Positions 18,000 through 29,453 of a stretch of 64,000 nucleotides of DNA are shown piece after piece. The position numbers and the translations under genes are program-made. The stretch's first letter is position 1. Every line of letters begins with the position of its first letter. This DNA is from Lachnoclostridium sp. An76. Its GTDB lineage: Bacteria; Bacillota; Clostridia; Lachnospirales; Lachnospiraceae. The notes beneath the pieces were generated by a model. That model was not told where the DNA came from. It searched no databases and worked only from the letters and a program-made list of their open reading frames with translations. The stretch is from positions 124,001 through 188,000 of the forward strand of contig NZ_NFHL01000004.1 in NCBI RefSeq assembly GCF_002161355.1. The letters are read 5' to 3'.

Positions 18000-18610
18000 A
18001 TTTATTGATAGAAAAATTTGAGCAACTGAAAGAAATTGACGATAATTGGGCGCAGACAGTACGGGAAGAACAAAAGAATGATACACCGCCTGAAAACAAG
18101 GAACTGGTCCGTGCTTTTAATGAACTTTTTTCTGTAGCAAGGGAAACTTATAAGAAAGATGCAAAACAGACGGAAAGTGTTTTTAAAACCTATATGGCAG
18201 ACGACAGTTCGTGGCTGCTTGAGGATGTGATAAGTTCGCTGGAAATTTTCTTTGAGGTTTCAGAACTGAGAAAAATGCAGAGCAGTGATGAAAAAAAGGC
18301 AAAGAAAGTCATTGATTATCTGTTTGACAATGCAATCGTATATTTTGACCGGCAATTTGCGAATGCCTATGATGAATTGGGTTTTGAGACACAGGATTCC
18401 CTTTATAATACAGCCCGGGTACTGGATGGTTTGATTGGATATTATATCAGGCAGCATCTGTCCCCGAAGGCGATGAAAAGAGATCTGAGGATGGAAACAG
18501 AATTCGGTGAAGAAGTGTGCGGGTATTTAGTGCACAAGATCAGTGAAAATTACCATACTCTGCAGATGAATACACTGATGGATATGATTCGGGTTGACAA
18601 TCCATCCTGA
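17996..18610 (+). CDS. Small all-helical protein of unknown function, third gene of nitrilase cassette
   Basis: 204 residues from the ATG at 17996, which overlaps the preceding stop (ATGA); gggagag lies upstream. A GTG at 17990 is less likely. Composition is charged and helical throughout (FNELFSVARETYKKDAKQTES; KKVIDYLFDNAIVYFDRQFANAYDEL), with no signal peptide, membrane segment or metal motif. I recognise no family. The strict coupling of all three genes implies a shared complex or pathway. The T-box leader of proS begins just downstream. Confidence 0.65.
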   Translation: MNLLIEKFEQLKEIDDNWAQTVREEQKNDTPPENKELVRAFNELFSVARETYKKDAKQTESVFKTYMADDSSWLLEDVISSLEIFFEVSELRKMQSSDEKKAKKVIDYLFDNAIVYFDRQFANAYDELGFETQDSLYNTARVLDGLIGYYIRQHLSPKAMKRDLRMETEFGEEVCGYLVHKISENYHTLQMNTLMDMIRVDNPS

Positions 18611-18624
18611 ATTCGCTAAAATCA

Positions 18625-18922
18625 CAGTTACGGACAGCGATGAACGGGATCAGTATATATGAAGGAATGCCCCAGAGAGAAGGCGGGTGGTGCGAGCCTT
18701 GAGCAGGAACATATAGAACCGGCCCGGGAGCTTCTGCATGAAAATGCAGCGCAGGCCTGCGTTAAGGGCAAAAGAGCGAACCGCGCATGCGGCTTTTCGG
18801 ATGCGGCTGACCGGCTGTCAGATGAAAAGGAAAATGCAGGCGCAGTTAATTAGGGTGGTACCGCCGGGAAATCCGGTCCCTTGTTTTATGACAGGGACAG
18901 AGGATGTCCCGGCGTTTTATTT
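18625..18922 (+). promoter_or_regulatory. T-box riboswitch (proline) upstream of proS
   Basis: The T-box core agggtggtaccgccggg lies at 18852-18868. Upstream are the AGAGA-type motif (cccagagaga) and a specifier region gaa-CCG-gcc at about 18716-18724, where CCG is a Pro codon. The terminator pairs cgccggga (18862-18869) with tcccggcg (18907-18914), followed by ttttatttt. Uncharged tRNA-Pro should stabilise the competing antiterminator and allow proS transcription. Confidence 0.88.
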
Positions 18923-18945
18923 TACAGAAAAAAGGAGAAGAGAAG

Positions 18946-20388
18946 ATGGCAAAGGAAAAGAAACTGGTACAGTCGATCACTTCCAGGGATGAGGACTTCG
19001 CGCAGTGGTATACAGACGTTGTGCGCGAGGCAAAACTCTGTGATTATTCAGGGGTAAAGGGATGTCTGAACTACCTGCCCAACGGCTATGCGCTGTGGGA
19101 GAATATCCAGGCGGACCTGGATAAGCGTTTTAAAGATACAGGTGTGGAGAATGTGTATCTTCCGGTGCTGATCCCGGAGAGCCTGCTCCAGAAGGAGAAG
19201 GATCATATCGAGGGCTTTGCGCCGGAAGTGGCGTGGGTGACACACGGCGGTATGGAGCAGCTCCAGGAGAGATTCTGCATCCGGCCCACATCTGAGACGC
19301 TGTTCTGCGATGTGTGGAGCAAGACCGTGCAGTCCTACCGCGACCTGCCGAAGGTATGGAACCAGTGGTGTTCCGTGCTCCGCTGGGAGAAGACGACAAG
19401 ACCGTTCCTGCGTTCCAGGGAGTTCCTGTGGCAGGAGGGGCATACGATCCACGCTACTTATGAAGAGGCGGAAGAGCGCACAAAGATGATGTGGGAAGTG
19501 TACAAGAGTTTTGTTGAGGAAGACCTGGCGATCCCGGTCGTTGCCGGAAGGAAGACTGAGAGCGAGAAGTTCGCGGGAGCGCAGGATACTTATACGATCG
19601 AAGCGCTGATGCATGACGGGCAGGCGCTCCAGTCTGCGACAAGCCACTTCTTCGGAAACGCGTTCCCGGATGCGTTCAATATCAAATATGCGGATAAGAA
19701 CAATGAGCTGCACAGCGTGTATGAGACTTCATGGGGGCTGTCCACAAGGATCATCGGGGCGATCATCATGGTACACGGCGATGACAGTGGTCTGGTGCTC
19801 CCGCCGAGGATCGCGCCGGTACAGGTGAGAGTGATCCCGATCGCGCAGCACAAAGAAGGCGTACTTGACAAAGCGAATGAGCTGCTTGACGCGCTGAAGG
19901 CAGCAGGCTACCGCGCGAAGATCGATGATTCCGAGAAGAGCCCGGGGTGGAAGTTCAGCGAGCAGGAGATGCTCGGTATCCCGGCGCGTATCGAGATCGG
20001 ACCGAAAGATATCGAGAATGGACAGGTCGTAGTCGTGCGCCGCGATACGAGAGAGAAGATCGTCGTAGCGATCGATGAGATCACGACAAAGCTGGGTGAG
20101 ATCCTTGAGACGATCCAGAAAGACCTGTATGCAAAGGCAAAGGCATTCCTGGACGACCACATCAGTTCAGCGACGACGATGGACGAGATGAAAGATGCTG
20201 TCCAGAATAAGAAAGGATTTGTGAAGGCAATGTGGTGCGGAGAGGAAGCATGCGAGGATGAGATCAAAGCCCAGACAGGCGGCGTGACATCCAGATGCAT
20301 CCCCATGGAAGAAGAGCACCTCTCCGATGTGTGCGTGTGCTGCGGCAAACCGGCGAAGCACATGGTATATTGGGGAAGAGCATACTAA
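18946..20388 (+). CDS. proS: Prolyl-tRNA synthetase, archaeal/eukaryotic-like type
   Basis: 480 residues from the ATG at 18946 ([10 protein letters not shown]), chosen for AAAGGAG upstream. Class II synthetase: motif 2 [22 protein letters not shown], motif 3 region [20 protein letters not shown], anticodon-binding domain around [12 protein letters not shown]. The C-terminus has a zinc-type Cys cluster ([22 protein letters not shown]) and ends in Tyr, both marks of the ProRS form without the YbaK-like editing insertion. Controlled by the T-box just upstream. Confidence 0.96.
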   Translation: MAKEKKLVQSITSRDEDFAQWYTDVVREAKLCDYSGVKGCLNYLPNGYALWENIQADLDKRFKDTGVENVYLPVLIPESLLQKEKDHIEGFAPEVAWVTHGGMEQLQERFCIRPTSETLFCDVWSKTVQSYRDLPKVWNQWCSVLRWEKTTRPFLRSREFLWQEGHTIHATYEEAEERTKMMWEVYKSFVEEDLAIPVVAGRKTESEKFAGAQDTYTIEALMHDGQALQSATSHFFGNAFPDAFNIKYADKNNELHSVYETSWGLSTRIIGAIIMVHGDDSGLVLPPRIAPVQVRVIPIAQHKEGVLDKANELLDALKAAGYRAKIDDSEKSPGWKFSEQEMLGIPARIEIGPKDIENGQVVVVRRDTREKIVVAIDEITTKLGEILETIQKDLYAKAKAFLDDHISSATTMDEMKDAVQNKKGFVKAMWCGEEACEDEIKAQTGGVTSRCIPMEEEHLSDVCVCCGKPAKHMVYWGRAY

Positions 20389-20426
20389 AAGCAGAGATTA
20401 CGGAAAGATAAAGAGGGATACCGGTC

Positions 20427-23400
20427 ATGTACGCCTGGGAAAAAATGTTTCAGCAGACAGCCCTGGAAAAGGGGAAAATGAAATATAAGGAGCACCGTGT
20501 GACAGAATTAAAGACAGACGGGGAAAAATACACTGCGGCTGTATTGGGACACAAGCGGCATGAGGTATCCATAACGATGCAGGATGGCAGGCCGAAACGG
20601 GGGAAATGTGACTGTCCTGTGGCAAAAGGGCGGCAGTTCTGCGCACATATGGCGGCACTGCTCTACGTGATAGAAGACGAGAAAAAACGGCAGGAAAAGA
20701 AGGAGCAGAAAGAGGACGAGGAGAAAGAACGCCGGCGCCTCGCCAGGGAAAAGAGAAAAGAAATAAAGAAGCAGCGTGAGATCGAGAAACAGCAGCTGGA
20801 GGAAGCCAGAAAGCGCGCGGCGGCAGAGGAAGCCGCCCGGGAAGAGGGACAGAAACGGGCGAAAGCGGAGAAAGAAGCCGCAGAGAAAGCGCGGAGAGAA
20901 GAACGTAGAAGGCTGGAAGAGGAAGCACGCCGCCTGGCGGATGCGCGCAGGGAGGAAGAAGAAAGAGAACGGCTGGCCCAGGAGCAGGAGCGGCTCGAGC
21001 GGGAACGCCGGGAACAGATGCGGAAGGCGGAAGAAGAGAAGGACAGCAGATATACGCTTCTCGGGGAGCCGTGGGAGGACGGTGCGGAACAGGAAGAGAC
21101 AGAGCAAAATGAGTTCAGTATCATCGACCTGGAGCATTATCGGTATTTTGATATCACAAAGATCCGGGACTCTGTCCGGTTCCCTGCGGATGCGCTGAGA
21201 AATGGGAGAAGGCTTTTCCAGCAGGGTGCGGTGAAGATCACGAAAGTACGGGCGGGATTTGACCGGGAGCACGGAGAAGCTTTCGGCGAGTTTTTTACAA
21301 CCGTGACGGACAGGAATACGGAGATCCCGCAGATTATCCGTTTTACGCGCACAGAGGTTATGGATTCCCGCTGCGGATGCCCGCAGTGTACCAGGAGATA
21401 TTATGGCTTTTACAGCGGAGGAGAGAAATCCGTATGCCAGTATTCCGCCGCTGCCATGGATGCGCTGGAACTGTACCTGCAGAACTATGAGGTCACAGAC
21501 GCAACGGATGCAAAAGGCTGGTATGTGCTGGATGCGTTCGGCGGAGAGGGAGTCCGGGAAGACCGCGGGGACGGAGACATGGACGGCGGGAAACTGCAGC
21601 TTGAGGCAAGGGTTTCCGCAGCGCAGCAGGGGCTTGAGGTGTCCTTCCGTGTCGGAAACAGTAAGATGTTTGTGATAAAAAATCTGGAAGAGTTTTGTGA
21701 CAATGTACGGAACTGCGCGGACGAGACTTATGGGAAAAACACAGTATTCAACCTTGCCCGCCCGAACTTTACCGAAGAAGCAAAACAGTGGGTTGATTTT
21801 ATCATGCGGGTGGAAAAGGAAAACGGGCAGGCAGTGGAGCGGACGGAAGCTGACTGGTATTACTATGGATCGAGAAGAAAAGCTTCCAGGGACCTTGATC
21901 TGTATGGCTGGAGACTGGACGCGTTTTTTGATACAGCTTCCAAAGCGGGATCAGTTGAGTATGACGCAGGCGGAAGAGGGAAGAAAAAATATGTACCGCT
22001 GAAGATGAGGGAGCAGAATCCGAAGGTCAATGTGGAGATTTCGGAGGCAAAGCTTGACGGGGGAAAAGATTTCCACGGCATTGATGTGGATATCGCCATG
22101 CCCCGGCTGTATTCCGGCCTGAATGCGGATTATTATATTGAAGGCGGTTACATGAACCGTACGGATCCGGGATTTTCCGAGAAGCTGGGCGCGCTCGCAG
22201 AGCAGGAAGAAAATGGGCATGTCGCCTTCCGGGTGGGCAGGAATTATCTGAATACATTTTATTATAATGTACTTCCACGCTTGGAAGAGATCGCCAGGAT
22301 CAACGAGCACTCCCGGGAGAGGATCCGTCAGTACCTGACCCCGGAGGCGAGATTTACGTTTTATCTGGATGCGGATGAAGGCGAGGTGTTCTGCCGGATC
22401 TTTGCAGAGTATGGACAAAGGGAGTTCTCACTTGTGGAGACGCTGGCGCAGAAAACGATAAAAGAACCTTACCGGGATGCAGTGGGAGAAGGAAGGATCC
22501 TGAACAGGGCGTTGGACTGGATGCCGTATGTGGATGAAGAGAGAGACGCCTTATCTACCGGCCGGGATGAAGAGCAGGTTTACCGGGCGATGACAGAAGG
22601 GGTGGAGCAGCTCCTTCAGATGGGTGAAGTGAGATGTACGGACAGCTTTCGCAGCCGCCGGGTGATCCGCCGGGTAAAACCGCGGGTCGGAGTGTCTGTG
22701 TCCGAAGGGCTGTTGGAGCTGGAAATCTCGGCGGACGGGCTGGATCAGAAGGAGCTGCTGGACATCCTGCAGAGCTATCGGATGAAAAAGCGGTATCACA
22801 GGTTGAAGGACGGGAGTTTCGTTGGGCTGGACGATGCTGCCGTAGGGACAGTGGATGAGCTTACAGAGGCGCTTTCCCTGAAACCGGCGGATATGATAAA
22901 AGGGAAAATGCATATCCCGCTGTACCGGGCACTGTATCTGGACCGTATGCTCGCCGAAAATGACGAAGTGTACAGCAAAAGGGACTCCCATTTCCGGGAG
23001 ATGGTCAAAGAGTTTAAGACCATCGACGATTCGGATTTCGAGGAGCCGTCGAGCCTCTCTGATATCCTCCGGAATTATCAGAAGGACGGCTTTAAATGGC
23101 TGCGTACACTGGAAGAATGGAACCTCGGGGGGATCCTGGCGGATGACATGGGACTGGGAAAGACGCTTCAGATCATCGCTCTCCTGCTGTCTGCAAAGCT
23201 AGAGGGACGGACAGGGACCACCCTTGTGGCAGCGCCTGCCGCCCTTGTATATAACTGGGAGGAAGAAATCCGGAAATATGCGCCGGAGCTTCGCGCAGCG
23301 GTGATCGCGGGGAATCAGGAGGAGCGGCGGGAAAAGATCGAACGGTATGGAGAATATGACGTGCTCGTGACTTCCTATGACACTCTGCGCAGAGATATTC

Positions 23401-24458
23401 CTTTTTATGAGGGAAAGGAATTCCGCTGCGAGGTCATTGATGAGGCGCAGTACATTAAAAACCATACAACGGCAGCAGCGAAAGCTGTGAAGGTCATAAA
23501 GAGCAGGCATCGTTTCGCGCTGACCGGAACGCCGATCGAAAACCGGCTCAGTGAGCTTTGGAGTATCTTTGATTATCTCATGCCGGGATTTCTGTATGGA
23601 TATGAGACATTCCGCAGAGAGATCGAGACGCCGATCGTGAAAAACCAGGACGAGGATGTGATGAAGCGGCTGCAGAAGATGACAGGGCCTTTTATCCTGC
23701 GCAGGCTGAAGGAAAACGTACTCAGCGACCTGCCGGAAAAACTGGAAGAGACACGGTATGTGCGTTTTGACGGTGAACAGAAAAATCTGTACGATGCCCA
23801 GGTGGTCCATATGCGCGAGACGCTCGCGGGACAGGCGGAAGAAGATTTCAATAAAAACCGTTTCCAGGTGCTGGCGGAGCTGACACGCCTCCGCCAGATC
23901 TGCTGCGCTCCGTCCCTCTGTTTTGAAAATTACAGAGGGGGTTCGGCCAAGGTCGACGCATGCGTGCAGCTGATCTTAAGCGCCATCGACGGTGGACACA
24001 GGATGCTCGTGTTCTCGCAGTTCACAAGTATGCTGGAGATCCTGGAAAAAGAGCTGGATAAAGAGGAAATCCAGTATTATGTGATCACAGGGAGCACCCC
24101 GAAAGAAGAAAGGCTCCGTCTGGTGAAAGAGTACAACAGTGGCTCTGTCCCTGTATTCTTCATCTCTCTCAAAGCCGGCGGAGTAGGACTGAACCTGACC
24201 GGGGCGGACGTGGTCATCCACTATGATCCATGGTGGAACCAGGCAGTGCAGAATCAGGCAACGGACCGTGCACACCGCATCGGGCAGACAAAGAAAGTCA
24301 CAGTATACAAGTTGATCGCGAAAAATACGATCGAAGAAAAGATCCAGAAGCTCCAGGAAACAAAGCAGGATCTGGCGGATCAGATCATCGGCGGCGAGAC
24401 GGGCCAGCTGGCAGGGATGAGCAGAGAAGATATCCTTGCCCTGCTGGAACAGGAATAA
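20427..24458 (+). CDS. SWIM zinc-finger SNF2-family DNA helicase/translocase
   Basis: 1343 residues. A SWIM zinc finger (CDCPVAKGRQFCAH, residues ~60-75) is followed by about 130 residues of extremely charged Glu/Lys/Arg coiled coil. A long SNF2-associated region follows, then the C-terminal SF2 motor: motif I DDMGLGKT (~905), motif II DEAQ (~1005), motif III ALTGTPIENRLSELWS and the helicase C domain with FSQFTSMLEILEKEL and TDRAHRIGQTKKVTVY. It should translocate on double-stranded DNA; the role (repair, transcription recycling) is unknown. It stands alone 38 bp after proS, with no methylase, nuclease or other DISARM-like partner nearby, so a housekeeping role is more likely than defence. 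Confidence 0.9.
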   Translation: MYAWEKMFQQTALEKGKMKYKEHRVTELKTDGEKYTAAVLGHKRHEVSITMQDGRPKRGKCDCPVAKGRQFCAHMAALLYVIEDEKKRQEKKEQKEDEEKERRRLAREKRKEIKKQREIEKQQLEEARKRAAAEEAAREEGQKRAKAEKEAAEKARREERRRLEEEARRLADARREEEERERLAQEQERLERERREQMRKAEEEKDSRYTLLGEPWEDGAEQEETEQNEFSIIDLEHYRYFDITKIRDSVRFPADALRNGRRLFQQGAVKITKVRAGFDREHGEAFGEFFTTVTDRNTEIPQIIRFTRTEVMDSRCGCPQCTRRYYGFYSGGEKSVCQYSAAAMDALELYLQNYEVTDATDAKGWYVLDAFGGEGVREDRGDGDMDGGKLQLEARVSAAQQGLEVSFRVGNSKMFVIKNLEEFCDNVRNCADETYGKNTVFNLARPNFTEEAKQWVDFIMRVEKENGQAVERTEADWYYYGSRRKASRDLDLYGWRLDAFFDTASKAGSVEYDAGGRGKKKYVPLKMREQNPKVNVEISEAKLDGGKDFHGIDVDIAMPRLYSGLNADYYIEGGYMNRTDPGFSEKLGALAEQEENGHVAFRVGRNYLNTFYYNVLPRLEEIARINEHSRERIRQYLTPEARFTFYLDADEGEVFCRIFAEYGQREFSLVETLAQKTIKEPYRDAVGEGRILNRALDWMPYVDEERDALSTGRDEEQVYRAMTEGVEQLLQMGEVRCTDSFRSRRVIRRVKPRVGVSVSEGLLELEISADGLDQKELLDILQSYRMKKRYHRLKDGSFVGLDDAAVGTVDELTEALSLKPADMIKGKMHIPLYRALYLDRMLAENDEVYSKRDSHFREMVKEFKTIDDSDFEEPSSLSDILRNYQKDGFKWLRTLEEWNLGGILADDMGLGKTLQIIALLLSAKLEGRTGTTLVAAPAALVYNWEEEIRKYAPELRAAVIAGNQEERREKIERYGEYDVLVTSYDTLRRDIPFYEGKEFRCEVIDEAQYIKNHTTAAAKAVKVIKSRHRFALTGTPIENRLSELWSIFDYLMPGFLYGYETFRREIETPIVKNQDEDVMKRLQKMTGPFILRRLKENVLSDLPEKLEETRYVRFDGEQKNLYDAQVVHMRETLAGQAEEDFNKNRFQVLAELTRLRQICCAPSLCFENYRGGSAKVDACVQLILSAIDGGHRMLVFSQFTSMLEILEKELDKEEIQYYVITGSTPKEERLRLVKEYNSGSVPVFFISLKAGGVGLNLTGADVVIHYDPWWNQAVQNQATDRAHRIGQTKKVTVYKLIAKNTIEEKIQKLQETKQDLADQIIGGETGQLAGMSREDILALLEQE

Positions 24459-24520
24459 AATGCGCGGGAATAAGGACAGAAAGCTGTTGAGCAGTTCCGA
24501 AAAGCGTCATATAATATAAT

Positions 24521-24598
24521 AGTTCAGCCATCGGGCTGCTCAGGAGAGAAAATCATGCGCGCATGATTTTTCGAGCGGGCAGTCCGATGAGCTGAACT
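24521..24598. repeat. Long imperfect palindrome upstream of cysK
   Basis: Outer arms agttcagc (24521-24528) and gctgaact (24591-24598) with further pairing inward. At the centre is a perfect 22-bp palindrome (24549-24570, aaaatcatgc then gcgcatgatttt). A related half, gttcagccgccgggctgagcag, lies near 13006, so it may belong to a dispersed palindromic family. It could also terminate the helicase transcript. Confidence 0.55.
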
Positions 24599-24647
24599 GT
24601 TGCAGCATGTTGGAAATAAACATTTTCAGAAAGGCAAGTGACCGAAA

Positions 24648-25577
24648 GTGATCTATAATAATATTCTTGAAGCAATGGGAAATACACCTCTGATCCGTCT
24701 GGAGCGCATGGCGGAGAAGGGGAGCGCCCAGATCCTCGTGAAATTCGAGGGACTGAATGTGGGAGGCTCCATAAAGACAAGGACCGCATACAATATGATC
24801 CGCGATGCGGAGGAAAAAGGACTGATCCATGAGGATACGATCATCGTAGAGCCTACCAGCGGCAATCAGGGGATCGGGCTGGCGCTGGTGGGCGCGGTGC
24901 GCGGTTATAAGACCCGGATCATCATGCCGGATTCCGTCAGCGAGGAGCGCAGGAAGCTGATGAAACATTATGGCGCGGAAGTGATCCTGATCCATGACGC
25001 GGGAAATATCGGGGCCTGCATCGAAGAGTGCCTGAATACAGCGCTTAAGATGGCAAAGGAGGATCCCAGGGTATTCGTGCCGCAGCAGTTTGAAAATCCG
25101 GCGAACCCGGCAGTGCACAGAAGCCGGACCGCGGTCGAGATCCTGGAACAGGCAGACTGTCCGATCGACGGATTCTGCTCCGGCATCGGGACTGGCGGGA
25201 CGATCACCGGCATCGGTGAAGTGCTCAGAGAAAAGAACCCGCAGATCGAGATATGGGCAGTGGAGCCGGAGCACGCGGCGATCCTCTCCGGCGGTTCGAT
25301 CGGGACCCATCTGCAGATGGGGATCGGCGACGGCCTGATCCCTGCGATCCTGAACACAGAGATCTATGATGATATCTGCATCGTTACGGATGAGGAAGCG
25401 ATCCAGACATCCCGCGACCTGGCTGCAAAAGAAGGAATCATGTGCGGGATCTCGTCCGGCACGAATGTGGCGGCGGCTCTGAAACTGGCGAAGAAGCTCG
25501 GGGAAGGGAAGACGGTGGTCACAGTGCTGCCGGATACGGCGGAGAGGTACTTCTCCACGCCGCTGTTTGAGGAGTGA
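24648..25577 (+). CDS. cysK: Cysteine synthase A (O-acetylserine sulfhydrylase)
   Basis: PLP enzyme making L-cysteine from O-acetylserine and sulfide, 309 residues. The PLP Lys is in GGSIKTRTA, the substrate loop is PTSGNQGIGLA (usually TSGNTG), the phosphate loop is GIGTGGTITG, and the C-terminal Ser is in GISSGTN. The start is GTG at 24648, in frame with the family start MIYNNILEAMGNTPL; an AAAGG lies about 12 nt upstream. Monocistronic by appearance. Confidence 0.93.
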   Translation: MIYNNILEAMGNTPLIRLERMAEKGSAQILVKFEGLNVGGSIKTRTAYNMIRDAEEKGLIHEDTIIVEPTSGNQGIGLALVGAVRGYKTRIIMPDSVSEERRKLMKHYGAEVILIHDAGNIGACIEECLNTALKMAKEDPRVFVPQQFENPANPAVHRSRTAVEILEQADCPIDGFCSGIGTGGTITGIGEVLREKNPQIEIWAVEPEHAAILSGGSIGTHLQMGIGDGLIPAILNTEIYDDICIVTDEEAIQTSRDLAAKEGIMCGISSGTNVAAALKLAKKLGEGKTVVTVLPDTAERYFSTPLFEE

Positions 25578-25697
25578 AGATAAAGAAGAAAAAAAGTGAA
25601 GAATTGGTCTGAAGCCGCAGCGTGCAGCTTTGGATCAATTTTTTTGGGAAAAATGATGGACCGGGGAAAATGATGTAATAAATTCCTGTAAAATCCC

Positions 25698-25768
25698 TTG
25701 ACTTTCCAATTTAAACGTAATAAACTAGTCTAGCGTGCACAAAAGAGGCATCGCTCTTTTTGTGCGCT
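25698..25768 (+). promoter_or_regulatory. str operon promoter and leader hairpin
   Basis: TTGACT (25698-25703), 17-bp spacer, TAAACT (25721-25726). The leader starts with a strong hairpin at 25735-25766 (gtgcacaaaagag against ctctttttgtgcgc) whose 3' side is T-rich, so it could act as an attenuator. It is followed by about 85 nt before AGGAGG and the rpsL ATG. Confidence 0.6.
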
Positions 25769-25851
25769 CAAATGGATAATGACAAGATTATCCGCAGCCG
25801 CCCGCGGCATGAGCCGTGAGGTAACGAATAATCCATAGGAGGTGAAAAGGA

Positions 25852-26274
25852 ATGCCAACATTTAACCAGTTAGTTAGAAAAGGACGTCAGACTTCTGAGA
25901 AAAAGTCTACTGCACCGGCACTTCAGAAAGGATACAACTCCCTGAAGAAACGTGCGACAAACGTATCCGCACCGCAGAAGAGAGGTGTGTGTACAGCTGT
26001 TAAGACTGCTACACCGAAGAAGCCGAACTCAGCTCTGAGAAAGATCGCCAGAGTTCGTCTTTCTAACGGAATCGAAGTAACAAGCTACATCCCGGGCGAG
26101 GGACACAACCTTCAGGAGCATAGCGTTGTTATGATCCGTGGAGGAAGAGTTAAGGACCTGCCTGGTACAAGATACCACATCATCCGTGGTACACTGGATA
26201 CAGCAGGTGTTGCAAAGAGACGTCAGGCTCGCTCCAAATACGGCGCGAAGAGACCGAAAGACGCTAAGAAGTAA
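25852..26274 (+). CDS. rpsL: 30S ribosomal protein S12
   Basis: 140 residues, decoding-centre protein. The streptomycin-related loops are wild type in appearance ([11 protein letters not shown] and [13 protein letters not shown]). Starts [12 protein letters not shown] with AGGAGGTG 8 nt upstream. First gene of the str operon. The C-terminal basic tail ([14 protein letters not shown]) is as expected. Confidence 0.98.
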   Translation: MPTFNQLVRKGRQTSEKKSTAPALQKGYNSLKKRATNVSAPQKRGVCTAVKTATPKKPNSALRKIARVRLSNGIEVTSYIPGEGHNLQEHSVVMIRGGRVKDLPGTRYHIIRGTLDTAGVAKRRQARSKYGAKRPKDAKK

Positions 26275-27202
<928 letters not shown>

Positions 27203-27217
27203 TAGGAGGAAAAAACC

Positions 27218-29335
27218 TTGGCTGGAAGAGAATATCCATTAGAGAGAACCAGAAATATCGGTATCATGGCGCATATCGATGCGGGTAAGACAACGCTGAC
27301 AGAGCGTATTCTCTACTATACCGGTGTTAACTACAAGATCGGTGATACTCACGAAGGTACTGCTACCATGGACTGGATGGAGCAGGAGCAGGAGAGAGGT
27401 ATCACGATCACTTCAGCCGCTACGACATGTCACTGGACTTTGGAAGAAAAGACAAAACCGAAGCCGGGTGCACTGGAGCATCGTATCAACATCATCGATA
27501 CCCCGGGACACGTTGACTTCACCGTAGAGGTTGAGCGTTCACTCCGTGTACTGGACGGCGCTGTAGGTGTTTTCTGTGCAAAGGGCGGCGTTGAGCCTCA
27601 GTCAGAGAACGTATGGCGTCAGGCAGACACATACAACGTACCGAGAATGGCATTCATCAACAAGATGGACATCCTTGGAGCTGATTTCTACAATGCAGTG
27701 GATCAGATCAAGACCAGACTCGGCAAAAACGCGATCTGTCTTCAGCTTCCGATCGGAAAAGAAGACGAATTCAAGGGAATCATCGACCTGTTCGAGATGC
27801 AGGCTTACATCTACAATGATGAGAAGGGTGATGACATCACCGTATGCGACATCCCGGAAGAAATGCAGGATGAAGCAGAACTGTATCACACAGAGCTGAT
27901 CGAGAAGATCTGCGAGCTGGATGACGACCTGATGATGGAATACCTGGAGGGCGAGGAGCCGTCCGTAGATGCGCTGAAAGCCGCACTGAGAAAGGCTACA
28001 TGCGAGTGTACAGCCGTTCCGGTATGCTGCGGTTCCGCATACAGAAACAAAGGTGTCCAGAAGCTTCTGGATGCGATCCTTGAGTTCATGCCTGCTCCGA
28101 CAGACATCCCGGCTATCAAGGGTGTTGACGAAGACGGCAACGAAGTGGAGAGACATTCTTCCGATGACGAGCCGTTCTCCGCTCTCGTATTCAAGATCAT
28201 GACAGACCCGTTCGTAGGTAAGCTTGCTTACTTCAGGGTTTACTCTGGTACAATGAACTCCGGTTCCTATGTACTGAATGCAACTAAAAATAAGAAAGAG
28301 CGTGTTGGACGTATCCTTCAGATGCATGCCAACAAGCGTGAAGAGTTGGATAAGGTTTACTCAGGAGATATCGCTGCTGCGATCGGATTTAAGATCTCCA
28401 CAACAGGAGATACGATCTGTGACGAGCGTAATCCGGTAATCCTTGAGTCCATGGAATTCCCGGATCCGGTTATCGAGCTCGCGATCGAGCCGAAGACAAA
28501 GGCTTCCCAGGGCAAACTTGGTGAGTCCCTCGCGAAACTTGCTGAGGAGGACCCGACATTCCGCGCTCATACTGATCCTGAGACAGGACAGACGATCATC
28601 GCCGGAATGGGTGAGCTCCACCTGGAGATCATCGTTGACCGTCTTCTCCGTGAGTTCAAGGTTGAGGCTAACGTAGGTGCGCCTCAGGTTGCTTACAAAG
28701 AGACGATCACAAAATCCACAGATATCGACAGCAAGTACGCAAAACAGTCCGGTGGACGTGGTCAGTACGGACACTGTAAAGTTAAATTTGAGCCAATGGA
28801 TGCAAACGGTGAGGAGACATACTCCTTCGAGTCTACTGTTGTCGGCGGATCTATCCCGAAGGAATACATCCCGGCCGTAGACGAAGGTATCCAGGACGCT
28901 ATGAAGTCCGGTATCCTCGGAGGATTCCCGGTAGTAGGTGTTCACGCAAACTGCTACGATGGATCCTACCATGAGGTCGACTCTTCAGAAATGGCATTCC
29001 ACATCGCAGGTTCCCTTGCGTTCAAGGATGCTATGAAGCAGGGCGCTCCGGTGCTCCTTGAGCCGATCATGAAGGTTGAGGTAACAATGCCAGAGGAATA
29101 CATGGGCGATATCATCGGCGACCTGAACTCACGCCGCGGACGCATCGAGGGTATGGACGACCTTGGCGGCGGAAAGATCGTACGCGCGTTCGTTCCGCTT
29201 TCCGAGATGTTCGGATATTCCACAGACCTCCGTTCCAGAACACAGGGACGCGGTAACTACTCAATGTTCTTCGAGAAATACGAGCAGGTACCGAAGTCTG
29301 TACAGGAAAAAGTGTTATCCAATAAAAATGCGTAA
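27218..29335 (+). CDS. fusA: Elongation factor G
   Basis: 705 residues, translocation GTPase. G1 AHIDAGKTT, switch [13 protein letters not shown]3 DTPGHVDF, G4 NKMD, and domains II-V through [22 protein letters not shown]. The start codon is TTG at 27218, supported by AGGAGG 8 nt upstream and by the family start (M)[24 protein letters not shown] start may tune its level relative to rpsG and tuf. Confidence 0.98.
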   Translation: MAGREYPLERTRNIGIMAHIDAGKTTLTERILYYTGVNYKIGDTHEGTATMDWMEQEQERGITITSAATTCHWTLEEKTKPKPGALEHRINIIDTPGHVDFTVEVERSLRVLDGAVGVFCAKGGVEPQSENVWRQADTYNVPRMAFINKMDILGADFYNAVDQIKTRLGKNAICLQLPIGKEDEFKGIIDLFEMQAYIYNDEKGDDITVCDIPEEMQDEAELYHTELIEKICELDDDLMMEYLEGEEPSVDALKAALRKATCECTAVPVCCGSAYRNKGVQKLLDAILEFMPAPTDIPAIKGVDEDGNEVERHSSDDEPFSALVFKIMTDPFVGKLAYFRVYSGTMNSGSYVLNATKNKKERVGRILQMHANKREELDKVYSGDIAAAIGFKISTTGDTICDERNPVILESMEFPDPVIELAIEPKTKASQGKLGESLAKLAEEDPTFRAHTDPETGQTIIAGMGELHLEIIVDRLLREFKVEANVGAPQVAYKETITKSTDIDSKYAKQSGGRGQYGHCKVKFEPMDANGEETYSFESTVVGGSIPKEYIPAVDEGIQDAMKSGILGGFPVVGVHANCYDGSYHEVDSSEMAFHIAGSLAFKDAMKQGAPVLLEPIMKVEVTMPEEYMGDIIGDLNSRRGRIEGMDDLGGGKIVRAFVPLSEMFGYSTDLRSRTQGRGNYSMFFEKYEQVPKSVQEKVLSNKNA

Positions 29336-29358
29336 ATCGCAGAAAAAGGCTTGAAAAT

Positions 29359-29391
29359 CGGCTAAGATTGAAATATAATCAGTCTTAGCCG
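29359..29391 (+). promoter_or_regulatory. Hairpin in the fusA-tuf spacer
   Basis: Stem cggctaaga (29359-29367) with tcttagccg (29383-29391), 15-nt AT-rich loop. No U-tract directly follows, so it is more likely a processing or leader structure than a terminator. Confidence 0.4.
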
Positions 29392-29453
29392 AGTAAAATC
29401 GAAACCAATTAAGGGCCCGAAAACGGGTGGTAATTTTAAGGAGGACATTCAAA

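Noticed and set aside
20427..24458. SNF2 helicase as part of a defence island such as DISARM
   Set aside because: No methylase, phospholipase D or DUF1998 partner is adjacent; neighbours are proS and cysK, and the protein has the common stand-alone SWIM-SNF2 layout.
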